Shown here: positions 43,911 through 57,053 of the stretch, one piece after another | How the letters are laid out: the number at the start of each line of letters is the position of its first letter | Position numbering within the stretch: the stretch's first letter is position 1 | Origin: Brachynemurus nebulosus | Lineage: Eukaryota; Arthropoda; Insecta; Neuroptera; Myrmeleontidae | Direction: 5' to 3' | NCBI GenBank assembly: GCA_035578155.1 | Contig: JAPWDM010000001.1 | Location: forward strand, 172,694,395 to 172,758,394 | Length of the DNA: 64,000 bases | The notes under the pieces: generated by a model | What the model saw: the letters and a program-made list of their open reading frames with translations, nothing else | Told to the model about the DNA's origin: nothing | Databases searched by the model: none | Translations under genes and position numbers: made by a program

Positions 43911-44835
43911 AATGATGTGTAAAATTAACTGATTTAGAATGTAGAAGTTTACTCAATAAATGTGTTGGTATATCTTGACACTTTTTTAAAGTTAGTATTT
44001 TTTTATTTATTTATTATGTAAATGAAAGGAAATAGTAAAAAATAATTTTTCAGTACTTAAAATTTTTTATTTAATATTTCTACAAAGTTGTGCTCTGATG
44101 AAAATAATACAGTTATATTTTTATAAGTATTTACTGTACCAGTACAATTTTCAAAAAATATTCCATGTACAGAAACGGTCTCGTTACAGTTTTATTATAT
44201 GTATAGATTATATTATATAGACTAATTATAACAATGTATAAAATCAATGCAATAACTGATGGTATTCGTAGTAACGTTTTCAAATATGTAATTATCGTCA
44301 TAATATAATACTGATAACAAAATTTTAATTTTTTGAGGAGAAACTGCAAAATTTTGAAAGAAAAAATGTGGTATTCGCTTTATTTTCAAAATACGTACGT
44401 ATACAAATTATGTCCCGCAATAATTATAGTCGCATTTGCTCAAAAATGAACAATACATTATATTCCTTAAATCTCACTCGTCTCACTGAGTTACCTGCTT
44501 CAAGAAAACTGCCTACAAACTAGCTTTACGCTTTGTCTAGTAGTATAATATAATAACGGTCATTGGTATGTGTTTAAAACACAATGATATTTTAAATTAA
44601 CAATCTCTTATGTTGGCTACACACTTTTAGAACATATTTAGAAATTATGACGAACAAAAGCAGTACTGCAATAAAATATTAAACATACGGCAAATATATA
44701 AGCTTGCTTGTTATATTGGTTAAATTTCCCTTGATATGCAATTCGAAAACCTCCAACGTTGCCAGTTTGTCTCTTTACGTTTGGCAAAGACGGCCAGCTT
44801 ATTCACTAGTCAATGCCGGGAAAAATAATCTTGGA

Positions 44836-45131
44836 CATGGCCGGACCTACAGTTATTACGAGGGGGGAGCAAACTTTGCTGTTAGTGCCCTCCCCGAGAA
44901 AAACGCCAAATTAAACATTTTGGCGCACCAATATTTTTTTAATTTTTCCCTGCAAAAAGTAAGTGACGAGCAAAAATAAATTCGTTTTTGCTACCCCTAA
45001 CATTGCAAAAAGTAACATTACAAAAAAAGCATACAGTTCACCGTTTTGGCGCCCCTCAACTTCCGTTTTTGGTGCCCCTAAAAACTTGAAGAGGGGTACG
45101 TGCCCCCGCTGTCCCCCTAGATCCGGCCCTG
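44836..45131. mobile_element. hAT MITE (CATGGCCGGACCTACAG)
   Basis: The ends CATGGCCGGACCTA and TAGATCCGGCCCTG are inverse. The flanks ATCTTGGA (44828-44835) and ATTTTGGA (45132-45139) differ at one base. It is a short relative of the 36899 element: both share GGGGG(G)CAACTTTGCTGT and CAAAAAG.AAGTGA.GA blocks. Confidence 0.85.
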
Positions 45132-45530
45132 ATTTTGGACCTTATTTTTATTCGCGTGATATTTTGAAAAATTCTAAAAATTCCTTTTAAGCACTGCAAT
45201 TGACAATTAACAAAAAAAAAAAATAATATAGAATGACATTTTTTACATAAAATACAATTGATGAACAAAAAAAAAAAACACTGAATTTTTTTAATTATTT
45301 CCAATTTACGAAATGCCGAAGCTCCAGACGGCATTAGATCCATTCCGGGACTATTTCAACAAAAATTGCAAGGTGGGAAGCGTGGGCAGCAACTGCCTTT
45401 GTAACTGTGAGAATCTGGAACTTTCGCGCAGAATCCGAGAGGGTTAGCCGCCTTACTTTTAACCTAGCTTATTGCTTATAGTTGGTACTGATTGTAAGTA
45501 TGTATGTAGTTAGCATTATCTATGTATTGT

Positions 45531-45976
45531 GTGAGTTTTTTAAGAGTTGCCATTTTTATTACAACCAAACCATTGATTTAATCGAAAAATTGTTCAAATG
45601 AGAGTGGCAGATATCGATGGGGGCAACCGATTGCTATAGTCAGGGGCTTTATAGCTCTTATGGTGTTCGAGCTATGATACAAACTTATAGATTTTTAAAT
45701 GAGACTATATACTAATTTTTCGATAAAACTGATCTAATGCATTAATTAACAACATAAATGAGCAAAAATAATTTTTTTACTCAAGTTTAATTTTTTTATT
45801 TTTCTTTAATTTATCAGTTAGGCGGTAAAAATATGCATATGTACTTGAGGCTATTTCAACCGATAATGTTCTGGTTGGTTACATTTCGATTACAACCAAG
45901 AAAAGAACCTTTTCCAGTACCATTTCTATCATATAAATTTGGTTGTAATAAAAATGGCAACTCTCAAAAAACTCAC
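45531..45976. mobile_element. MITE with ~39-bp inverted repeats
   Basis: GTGAGTTTTTTAAGAGTTGC then CATTTTTATTACAACCAAA is inverted at 45937-45976 (TTTGGTTGTAATAAAAATGG then CAACTCTCAAAAAACTCAC). The right flank ACATATATAAAAATCTCATG resembles a Helitron 5' region, so the MITE may be nested in one. Confidence 0.65.
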
Positions 45977-46149
45977 ATATATAAAAATCTCATGCCACGA
46001 TGTTTGGTTGGGATAAACTCCGAAACTACTGAACCGATTTTGATCAAATTTGGTAACTATCTGTAATTTGGTCCAAATTAAAATATCAGATAGTTTTTAT
46101 TTCAATTATTGACCTTAATATTTTTTTTTTTTTGCAAATTAAATGTTTA

Positions 46150-47350
46150 TCTATTATATAAAAGGCAAATACTACTCACCTACCACGAAATTTCCAGAAC
46201 CATAATACCTACAAACTTGAAATTTGGTATGTAGGTCCCTGTTAGATCGTAGGCGCTCGCTAATAAAGGATTTTGCAAAATTTTTAGTCTAACCGTAGAA
46301 ATTTACGAAAAAGAACAAAATATAAGTTTTTTATTACTGTATACAGATATCTGTGGAAAAATTTATAAAAAAATCATTCAAATTAATTTGTTACTAAACA
46401 TTTGGAGAAAAATAATTTTGGAATTTTTGTAAGTATTAATAAGTATTTCTATAGATACCACCAATAATATTTTTACCTACGACTGCTATGAAATTACGTA
46501 TCTACTGTGCAAAATACTATTTGTATCTTATAAATAAATAATTTATCCAGTTTGTCCAGTTATCATCAATTGGCACTTCTGCGGTTTTCAGCAAATTCCA
46601 TACATACCAAAATTAGATATGTTATAATAATATGAATATGACTTGAAAATAAGAAAATATGAATAATACTTTAGAGTCATCGAGCGAGCGAAGCGAAGCA
46701 CATAAGGAACTGATTTTGTACAAAATTGCAGAATATAAAATTTAGATGGACGTGTGGTCACATTGTCCGTCAGTTACACCAAATAGGCCGCAAATTAAAA
46801 AGCTGAAGAAATTTGACAATTTTTACTTAAGTACTGTTGAGATCTCTGTGAAAGATGAAAGTAACATTAAAATGGTTTCCCATAGCCTTGGTGACTTGAA
46901 GGGCCTAAAATAGAAACAATTCTAAAACTGTTGGTTTAGGTACCCAAACTAAGTTCTTACGGTGCGGAAATTAGCCATGTTAATAAAACATGAAGATAGT
47001 TATTTTAGAGTCGTTGGGCGAGTAGGGTCAAATGCTATAAATAATTGATTTTGCACAGAATTTTGGAATATATGATTGAATCGACCTGTAAATTTTACCT
47101 ATAATTTAATCTAACATCGTTTGACATCTAGGTTGTGTAGACACCCGGTAGATGGCACTGTGTTTCGATTTCTAGATTATGCATTCTATTCCACGTCATA
47201 TTTGTTTATGTTCACGATGTCAATGATTTTTATAATTATACTGTGTATTGTGTTATAATTGTACAGTGTATCGTTTGAAATGATAAGAAAAAATTAACTC
47301 AATCAAATTATAACTACTGAGCCACAGCAGTGCGTGGCCGGGTCAGCTAG
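46150..47350 (+). mobile_element. Non-autonomous Helitron
   Basis: It starts TCTATTATATAAAAGGCAAA preceded by A, and ends GGGTCAGCTAG. Twelve bases before the end is a hairpin GCCAC-AGCAGTGC-GTGGC (47321-47338). TC start, 3' hairpin and CTAG end are Helitron hallmarks. The usual following T is a C here. No Rep/helicase frame. A related, decayed copy is at about 53740-54215. Confidence 0.7.
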
Positions 47351-47426
47351 CAGAAATATAAATATTATTGTTATTAATAAGAATTTTTTATCACACGTGA
47401 TTAATTAATAAAGAAATTCTATTTTT

Positions 47427-47470
47427 TAGTCGAATTTTTCCGTGAAAAAATTAAACTTATACAACTATGA
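47427..47470. repeat. Lone HINE-like 5' end
   Basis: TAGTCGAATTTTTCCGTGAA and AAAATTAAACTTATACA resemble the first 45 bases of the HINE-like units at 31155, 32864 and 34161, then the match is lost. Confidence 0.5.
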
Positions 47471-47575
47471 TATAAATATTTTATTTTCTTAATTAATCTA
47501 ACCCTTAACCCTAAGAATGGCATCGAAAAACTTGACAATATTACATTTAAACAAAAATAATTTGAGCAACTAGTG

Positions 47576-49959
47576 TAAGGGTATGTTTAGACTACGACAC
47601 AAATGTCAGACATAAATTTCTTTATTGTTCACACTTCAACAGATTTTTTGTGTCTGGATAGTGTCTGTACATACATGTACGGAACTTGTGTCCCAGCTAT
47701 TCACACGCAAAATCGATTTTTAATCGATAACTTTCCCAGTGAGTAACCTTAAAATGACAAAATCTCAAGTAACATATGGAGGGGTCAGTGTAAAAGTGAA
47801 CCAAGTGCATAAAATTTTACCAAGTGCATAAAATAAAACCATAAATATTATAGAATAAAGAATCAATTAACCTGACAGTTATTTAGTTATTCTTCTGTAT
47901 TGACAGAATAACTAAATAAAGATAATTCTTTCTTTATCTTTTAATCTATAAAAAAACTTGGTATACAATTTAATAAAAACTTCTAAACACTTAATATAAT
48001 TGGATAATATTTATTAATTAACATTTTTATATTAAATGAAAACAAAAGTTGTCAACTTGTTGTGATGTGATTCAAGGAATTATGTATTAAATGATTAAAA
48101 ACGCAGTGATATTTGAAAATGACGTCATTTTTTATAGCAGATCTTATTACTGTAGTTACGTATTGTCTATGACAAATTGAATTTTCATTGTGACATTTTT
48201 ACAATTCTAATTGACAAAGAGAAGAAGAATTTTTCTTTGTAATTTATTTTGAACTTTCTGGTTTGCAATTAATTTTGCACTCAAAAAAGATTGATGGAAG
48301 GAATACATCGTCACTTAATACGTAAAATATCCTTATCAACTTGTTTTAAATATTATGTTAAAAATGCTTTTATTTTTGCTACAATTTTAAAGTTACGTCA
48401 AACTGTTTTCTTAAAGTGCATTTAATACTTGTAGGGCTTCATGAAAATTTTACAGTGATGATAAATGAAGAAGATAACAAAGTAGAAAGTTGTAAATACC
48501 ACTAAAACTGAGCATGATGACTGCTGAATATTTTGTACAAATTTGAAACCATGTTGACAAGTTTTGACATAAATGAAAGCGACATCTATTTGATTTAAAT
48601 CGTGACGTCATTGCATACGTCACTCTGCGTTTTTCCCACCAATTTGTTCATTGAAAATTGAACAATGGTTTTTTTTGAAGATTTTTAAAAATTTAACAAA
48701 AATGAACTAATTTATACGTAAGAACAAAGCATTTAGAATCATTTCTCAATTGCAGTCAAGTACCCTATTATGATAAAAAATAGAGGTGATTTATTTGAAA
48801 AGAAAAATAGATTTGCACAATTAACAAAAAATTTTAAAAAAAATGCTCTATGTGATCATCCTGTGTCAAGTAAAAAAGCTGAAATATCACTGTCACATAG
48901 AATATTAGTAACAATTTCAAGCGAATTCAAATTTGCTGTAAAAACACTTCAAATAACATATTTGGTGTCAACTTCCGGTATAACTGGAAATGGCAGCAAG
49001 TTAAAAATATTTTAATTAAAATCTCCATAATTGAAAACTTCTATAACCAATTTTTCAAAAATCTAATTTATTTAGAAGACCATGAACTTTTAATGAAGTT
49101 TATATTTGAATCACCTGTACATAACCATTTGGGAGATTATATTATAATGTTGCCAAGATTGATCGGGAGGTTAATATTTATATTCCCTGTAAATTTCAAC
49201 TCAATAGCTTTAATAGTTTTTGAGTTAAATCGGTTCGTACCAGCAGACAGACAAAAATTTTTTTAAAGTTATATTTGGTATATATGTCGAATTTGCTAAC
49301 TGAAAAACATACTAATACCTAAAAATTCGAAAATCACAGACAGATCCTTCTATTTTATTTATAGGTATTGATTCTACAGAACTACATAAGCTTCTACAAG
49401 CTTCTACAGAAAATCATCAAGTATCATTTCTTTTTTGAATGTATAAATACAAAAAAAAAACAAAAAACGAAATTATGTTATATTTAAATTTCAATTTTGG
49501 TCGGCCCTACGGGTCGTCTCCATTCACCCTTTTATCGTCTCTTTTGACCCTATTTTTTCATAGAGAAGAAATTATATGAATTTTGTTATTTTTCCAAAAC
49601 CACCGATATCGTCAAAATTTTTTGAATACTGTGATAAAGTGACCATCCTCGCATAAATTTTTAATATATCAAAGATTAGGTACTCATAAAATAAATACAA
49701 AAAATACGATGTGAAGTCTGAATTCATGCCTATTCACTCCTGTCTACGATACATTTAATTATGTACCATGAATCTATCTCTCTTTTGCGAGTGTATAAAA
49801 AAATGTCAAACCGGTTTAAAAACTTATTAGCCACAATAGACACTTGGTGTCCACAATAAATGTCCCAATTCGAGACACTCGTATGCATACATAGACACTC
49901 AGTGTATACACTGAGTGTACGGTGTATACATATAGTGTCGTAGTCTAAACGTGCCCTAA
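47576..49959. mobile_element. 2.4-kb element with 25-bp inverted ends
   Basis: TAAGGGTATGTTTAGACTAC then GACAC at the left; GTGTCGTAGTCTAAACGTGC then CCTAA at the right. GTGT(C/A)TA.ACA words recur near both ends. No long frame and no clean target duplication. It contains another TACTTGACTG-family MITE. Confidence 0.6.
48090..48765 (+). mobile_element. TACTTGACTG-family MITE (copy C), left end lost
   Basis: The right end is GCAGTCAAGTACCC followed by TA (48766-48767). The core blocks AAAACGCAGTGATATTTG, AATGACGTCATTTT and CGTGACGTCATTGC follow the order of copies A and B. The expected left end is not visible. Confidence 0.6.
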
Positions 49960-50435
49960 CAGTGCAAGATTTTAGGAGCTTTTCACGCACACATACACCC
50001 TGGTTTCGTGACGTTCCAGTCGGTTGTGGCAGAAAATATGGAACTTTTCGTACGATATGGTTACTGTACAGCCACGATATAGTCCGTATTGTGCGATATG
50101 TGAAAGATTCTAATATCTTGTCGTACACTACCAAACCGTAAACGGAAACCGGGTGTGTAAAGAGTCCACAATCCAGCTCAGTTTTAAACAATTAGATAAA
50201 AAATTTCTATCACACGACTAATTTACTACTACTATTTACAATTTGATTTGCCGGTTCGTGTGAACACTTCTTGTGTTTAGTGGCAAAAGCGAGAAGTGTG
50301 TACTGACGATTAGTGTGTGAACAAGTATTAAGATTCCATAGTCTTTTAACATACAACTAAAAAGTCGATCGATTAAAAATTGTATGCATGCGCCTAGCCT
50401 AAGCGTTTGTGTTTCAAAATTTAAAATATTTTATA

Positions 50436-50821
50436 CAGTCGACTCTCGTCAATTCAAACCTGCGATAATTCGAACCACTCTATAATTCAAAGTTATCACG
50501 AGTTCCTTACAAAATCTCTTAATATTTCGAACTAAATCAATAAATTTTTATGCACTTGGTAATTCGAACGAAAAAATCATTGCTACGCAACAAAACGACG
50601 CGTTAATTCGAACTCATCAGCGTCAAACACTCGACAATTCAAAGTTGCAGAGAGAAAGAGACAGTAAGATTGTAAGTACATTTTGAGACAAGTTCAAACT
50701 TGTACATATCATTGTACACGAGCCTTTGTTTTTGTTATGATCGAACCATTTGATATTTCAGACACTCGATAATTCGTAATATTTTAAGTCCCTCGAATTT
50801 CGAATTAACGAGAGTCAGTTG
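50436..50821. mobile_element. pogo/Tigger-like MITE, intact copy
   Basis: CAGTCGACTCTCGTCAATTC to GAATTAACGAGAGTCAGTTG, flanked by TA. It is 386 bp and collinear with 25331-26635 outside the nested hAT of that copy. Confidence 0.85.
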
Positions 50822-51274
50822 TATTATATATTATGTATATTGCGCAATGTTGCTAAATATTATCAGTAATCACTAATTCATAAAATTAAATGTTTCAAAA
50901 TAGGAAGAAATAAATTAATGTGATCTAAATTTAATAAATCCTATAAAAATAGGGACAACTAAAAAAAAAAATATATATTTTTTTTTTGTTAAAAAAAATT
51001 TGTATAAAATTTTCATTTTCTCAGAAAAATATTTAAAATATTTTGCATGAAAAATGAGTTTCAAGTTTAAGAACCGGATTATAATATTATATATTTCTTA
51101 CCTGTTTTGGATTCGGCGACGAAAGTCAATAAATATGCATTTATAGTTCTTGAAATTAAACCATTTTACAGTGCGACCTCTTTCTTCTTTATCAGAAGTA
51201 TTTTTCGAATAGAAAAAAGAAAAATGTGCATATGAATCCAGTAAGAAATTTTACTTTAAACTTATGGATTTTGA

Positions 51275-51760
51275 TTTTAGCGAATTTTCAGAATGAAAAT
51301 TCAGCTATTACAGCAGCTCTTATGGTAAGACCTAAGCCCGGGACTATGGCAGAAATTTGTTTTGGAGCCTCTAGAACTCGAAAATCTACTTCACTAAAAT
51401 TTATATATATATAGATATATATATATGTATTTATGTGTGTACGCGATAGCTGTCGAACGAAGCATTTAATTGTTACGAAATTTGGTAAAATCGTTAATTG
51501 TTCAAAACGCTTGGATAAGTTCGTTGGCCAGACACATCCGATGCCACAGACCGGATATTTTGGGCTTTAAAGTCTTTTTTTTGTGTTTTTGATCAGAATT
51601 TAAAACTTTTTCAAAAATTTTATTACATTATCAAAAATTTCGTAAGAAGTTATATCAGAGAGCTTTTTATACTTTTTTTCTATATAACGTGGTTCTTAAG
51701 AAAAATCAAAAATAATCTCTTTTTAAAAGTCTCTTTTTATTTGTTATTTCACTCTACCTC
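51275..51760 (+). repeat. (AT)-centred repeat family, copy 1
   Basis: TTTAGCGAATTTTCAGAATG, then TTCAGCTATTACAGC, GCCCGGGACTATGGCAGAAA, a short (AT)n, CGATAGCTGTCGAACGAAGC and CAGACACATCCGATGCC, in that order. The same order occurs at 55676-56270. Class unknown. Confidence 0.65.
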
Positions 51761-53640
51761 GTTTGATTTTTCTATTTAATATATATTGTGTTTATAAATG
51801 TGTCTAAGGGTGTTTCGTCACTAGTTATTTCTATTACCTAAATATATGTCAGATTTCTTTAATTAAACATTATGAATAATGTCTTAATAAATTTATAAAG
51901 TTATATTATAAATGTTAATCAACTAAACTGTACTATTTATTTGATTAAATAAACTTTTGACATATTTTTTTTTGTGGTGTTGTATGGCCCTTAGCTATTT
52001 GTAAACGAAGTACAAATTTTGATAATGTTAGTTTTTTGTTTTGTTTTTTTATAACAATCTGTCAAATGGAATCATTTTTAAATATATGCATATAATATGC
52101 ATGCATGTATATAACCTAATTATAAATATTTTTGTTTTAACACATTATATTTATTATTTTGAAAATTTTCTTATTTAATTTTAAATAAGATGAACTAAAT
52201 TAGAAAAAACTAATTGATGGTAAGGAAATTTTATAAAAAAAAATATATATTTGACAAGATTTTGATGACATATAATTGGTATACTTTGGAATTAAAAACA
52301 AAGTACATGGGTACAATATAGTGTTTTTAACAGAAAATAAAGTTTTTGGAGCAACTAAACAGTGCCGGAACAACTAAATTAGCCATGTAGCAGGAGCCAG
52401 CAGTTACGAGCCTCGCGCTTGTGTCCAAAAAAACAATACAAATTCACACAACATGAGTTATTTAACAAAAAAAAAAATAAAAATAGAAAAAAACGAATTT
52501 TGGCTCAACTTACATTTGAATGCTAAATCAAATCTACATAAGTGACATTTTTGACAAAAAAACACCAATAAAATTATGTATCATTTAATTAAAAATAAAT
52601 TTTAATCTTTCTTAAAATATTTTACATTGTTACACATATAATTTAATTTCCATTAATAATTGTTAATGAATTTTAACCTCTTTACACACGACAGTTAGCT
52701 ATTCAAACATTTTTACATTTGTAATTAAGTGTTAATTCGTTGTTGAAAACATTCATCACAAAAGATTGGAAATTTCTTTAGGTACTGGCAAGTAGATTGT
52801 TTGTCTACAATTTAATTGAAATACTCATAAAACAATCTAAAAAATAAAAAAATACATTAATTAATTATTAAATTTTTTGAAATATTTAACATCTTACCTG
52901 AATGGGGTTATAAGTTCCAAAATATGTTACAACCTTTCAAAATGTTGAACAATAATCCTATTTCAAATTTTAAATTTGTAATTCAATATCGACTAGATAA
53001 AATGTTTACAAATGAAAATGATTTCTACACACTAACTAAAAAAGTAATAGCCCATTTTCTGAACAAAGGAATAGACATTAAAGTATCCATCGTATCCATT
53101 AAAGAGATTAAATATCAATTGTGTAGACAACCCAGCAGAGGGCAACAAGTTACAAACAACAAAGCAAATTCCTCAAAGCGGCAAATTTAAATAATAAATA
53201 AATAATTATAATTTTTTGTTTAGTCTATTTAAGAAAATAATTAGTCAATTAAATAAGTGTTAATTTATAATTTATTGAAGTAATAATTTTGATTACTAAA
53301 ATCTAAATCTTTTTAACAATGATTTATTATTAAATAATCAATATATAGATATATAATACAATTAGAAAAAATGTTATAAAATTTTGTGAAAAGCACACAG
53401 CCAAGGTTACTTAACGGATTTCGACTAGTGAAGTGTCTATGAATAGAGCATCATATCAGGGGTGGCACAAGAGAGCCTGAATTTTCAAATTTGGTTTCAT
53501 TATTAGTTGTTATCGTTAGTTACGGAGCCACAAATTTTAATTTTTTTCCAAAGCAATTACACGTAAAGTAAAATAAATTGTTTATTCATTTCTCTTATAG
53601 AAATGGATAAACAGATCTCAGGTAACTGTACTATTATTAT
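51761..53640. other. AT-rich intergenic DNA with one unassigned frame
   Basis: At 52924-53190 a plus-strand frame of 88 codons starts at an ATG after an A-rich stretch and has a plausible amino-acid mix (NENDFYTLTKKVIAHFLNKG), but no family is recognised, and TGTGTAGACAACCCAGCAGA resembles Helitron-interior wording at 47135. I do not call it a gene. Confidence 0.35.
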
Positions 53641-53739
53641 TTAAATTAAAATAAGATGATTTTGTTAGTATAAGTGAGGGCAAAATTATCACCCAGGACC
53701 TTGGGACCCCAAAAAAACTTCTTCATACTAAACAGCTGG

Positions 53740-54215
53740 GCGGATCTCAAGAAGATGTTGCAAAAATTAGATATGCTACTGAAATATGAATATTACTTGC
53801 TTTTATAGTATTAATTATTTAAGTAACTGTTTTTATACAGAATTTCAGAATAGCGAATTAAAAAGTGAAGTAAGGTTAAGATTGTTCTGCAGAACCTTCT
53901 AATAGGGATCACATTAAATAGCTGAATGGTGCGGACAATTAAATCGATCCCCAAGTTACCCTTGAAACACTATTGGAATTCCAGAAAAAGATGAAAGTAG
54001 CATTAAAATTGTTATTCTCCAAGAAGGGTCTAAAACTGAAGAATATCTAAAACTATTATTACGGATATCAGAGCAAAGGTCTCAAACTAAAGCTACAAAA
54101 TACAAAAATGTATTCCATTGCACGAAATTATATAAATCAAAATTAAAACAAAAATAAAACAAAACAGACACCTGAGTGAAGCCGCAGGACGGAAAGCAGA
54201 AAAAAATTATAAATT
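53740..54215 (+). mobile_element. Decayed relative of the 46150 Helitron
   Basis: ATATGAATAT.ACTTG, AAGATGAAAGTA.CATTAAAAT and GG(G/C)(T/C)CTAAAA recur in the order of 46620-46925. A possible end hairpin CCTG..CAGG lies near 54173-54190. The ends are not intact. Confidence 0.5.
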
Positions 54216-54269
54216 TTTCTGTTACTTAAGTAAAAATTCATTTAACTATTAAATTATTATTTTAAGCGA

Positions 54270-54353
54270 CTTTCCATTTTGGAACTTAATTTATGACGGA
54301 GAATGTCATGGAAAGATCCGAGTTCGGGACTATACGGCAGAAATTTGTTTAAA

Positions 54354-54435
<82 letters not shown>
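54270..54435. repeat. (AT)-centred repeat, fragment with (AT)n
   Basis: CGGGACTATACGGCAGAAAT then TTGTTTAAAAAC leads into about 78 bp of (AT)n (54357-54434). Confidence 0.65.
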
Positions 54436-54437
<2 letters not shown>

Positions 54438-54498
54438 ATATAATCTGTTGACGCAATCCATTCATGTATCATATGAAAATATGGAATAAAGTTTATTA

Positions 54499-54504
<6 letters not shown>

Positions 54505-54566
<62 letters not shown>
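54505..54566. repeat. (AT)n microsatellite
   Basis: About 60 bp of pure AT repeat. Confidence 0.95.
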
Positions 54567-54570
<4 letters not shown>

Positions 54571-54571
<1 letters not shown>

Positions 54572-54735
54572 CAGGGTCTAAAACAAATATCTCTCGTCCT
54601 TTTGTGGAGGGCGACTCCTAGCAAACTGTAGACACTAAAACCGCAGAAATTTTTTCGAAATTAACAGTCGCGTCACCCCTCAAACGGATAAGAGTCATTT
54701 CCTTTACACCCTGTATATAGTATATGCACACATAA

Positions 54736-54802
<67 letters not shown>

Positions 54803-54951
54803 GGTGTGTATATATATTATATACAGGGTGTAAAGGAAATAATTCTTATTTCCTATATCGAGGGGTGACGCGACTGTTAATTCCGAAAAAAATCCTGCGG
54901 TTTTAGTGTCTACAGGGTGCAGAGTCACCCACAAAAGGACAAGAGTTATTT

Positions 54952-54953
<2 letters not shown>
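54571..54953. mobile_element. Foldback element with ~160-bp arms around (AT)n
   Basis: TCGTCCTTTTGTGG, AGACACTAAAACCGCAG, ACAGTCGCGTCACCCCTC and TTTCCTTTACACCCTGTATA on the left are all repeated inverted on the right. The loop is (AT)n at 54744-54799. ACAGGGTGTAAA at the inner and outer ends is common in insect MITEs. Confidence 0.75.

Positions 54954-55022
<69 letters not shown>
54954..55022. repeat. (AT)n microsatellite
   Basis: About 66 bp of AT repeat, then directly the second half of an (AT)-centred repeat copy. Confidence 0.95.
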
Positions 55023-55025
<3 letters not shown>

Positions 55026-55410
55026 TTGTGTGTGTGTCTGCGCGATAACTCTCGAATGAAGCATTCAATCCTTACGAAATTTTGTTAGAAGTTCAAAAGT
55101 CTCAAAAGCTGGGACGAGTTCGTTAGCTGATATGTCCGATTTTTAGAAGCCATTTTTCATCATTTTTAGTGATTTTTTGGTTAAACTTATTTAAATGCAT
55201 ATGTGCTATACTATATGTGATCTGTCAGGGTCCTGGGGACTCAAAAGTAAAAAATTAACTACTCAACCGATTTCGAAAATCTTATCACTGTTATAGAGTT
55301 AAACTATTTTAGATGGATACAAGTTGTTATATGAGATCCGTCAGTGTCCTATCTTTGAAAATTCGCTATGTTATGCAGGTGTTGCGACAGGGGTATTTAA
55401 TTATAACTAT
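55020..55410 (+). repeat. (AT)-centred repeat, copy 2 (right half)
   Basis: GCGCGATAACTCTCGAATGA, TTACGAAATTTTGTTAGAA, GAGTTCGTTAGCTGATATGT, then ATTCGCTATGTTATGCAGG and TGCGACAGGGGTAT. The last block also ends the copies at 56270 and 56765. Confidence 0.65.
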
Positions 55411-55675
55411 TTGTTAATAATCCGTTTAGTTGTGATGCCGTTTGTGATGCCGCAATAGAGATATCCCAGAATCTGCTATCACAGATTAGTTGGAATGCCG
55501 AAATTTTGCGAACACGGAAATTTGCGTACAGCGGAATTTTGCGAACAGTTATGATTACCTGAGACTGACCGGGTAAGATTACTTACATAATATTTGAATA
55601 GCCGAAATTTACGAGCACTTTTAGTTTTTTACATTTTCATTTCCATTTAGAATATAGCAAAATAAGGTGAACGCC

Positions 55676-56270
<595 letters not shown>

Positions 56271-56419
56271 TGCATAATTATATGAAAGAATGTGTTTGTG
56301 GTACAGGAAGATAGATTGTATATAAGTCATCATATACGTCATACATATGTATACGTTGTATGTTACTTATATGCCGTTTTTTAGGGTTCCGAAGAAAGTT
56401 CTATTTTTTAGAGCTCCGA

Positions 56420-56770
56420 AATAAATCTCCCGAGACTATAATAGAAATTTGTTTTGGGGTCCCTAGAAACCAAAAATAATATTCACTAAAATTTATGTAT
56501 TAAATTTATATTTAGTCCCACACCGTTGGACAAATTCGTTAGCCAGCCATGTCGGATGCCTAGAACATGGTTTTTTTTGACCATTTTTCGTGAAAAAAAT
56601 TAGTTTTTTGCCAAAATTTTCTAAAGTTAAAAATTTTTTTGACATTTATTTACACCATTAGAAAGAGGAGGAAAAATCACTTAAAAGGGTGAAAAATCAC
56701 AGAAAAACGGATTTTTATAAACGGAAATTCGCTATGTTATGCAGGATGCTGCGACAGGGGTATTTTATGT
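56420..56770 (+). repeat. (AT)-centred repeat, copy 4 (no long AT core)
   Basis: GAAATTTGTTTTGGGGTCCC, CAAATTCGTTAGCCAGCCAT and GCAGGATGCTGCGACAGGGG are shared with copy 3. The (AT)n core is nearly absent, so the core can be lost or gained. Confidence 0.65.
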
Positions 56771-57053
56771 ATTTAAACAAAATGTCTTTAATATTATTTT
56801 TGTAGAAAATGTGCAAGTAAATATGTTATTACCAATTATAAAAGAAAAAATCGACAAGTTCGACATTAATCAGTATATAAATCAGTATGTAAATTGTATA
56901 AGAATATAAAGTATTGCATCATTAGGTTTGTTTACAGATCTATTATTCAGAATTTTCATAATATTATAAAAATGAAATAAAATGTTCTCGTGTGTACAGG
57001 AAATTTTATTATAAAAAAGAATAATATTTTGCGCATGATTGATTAGTAAGATA

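Noticed and set aside
49730..50191. 153-codon minus-strand frame
   Set aside because: It crosses the right end of the 47576-49959 element and has no recognisable motif or splice context.
52924..53190. 88-codon plus-strand frame
   Set aside because: It looks moderately protein-like, but there is no homology I can name and it shares wording with Helitron interior DNA.
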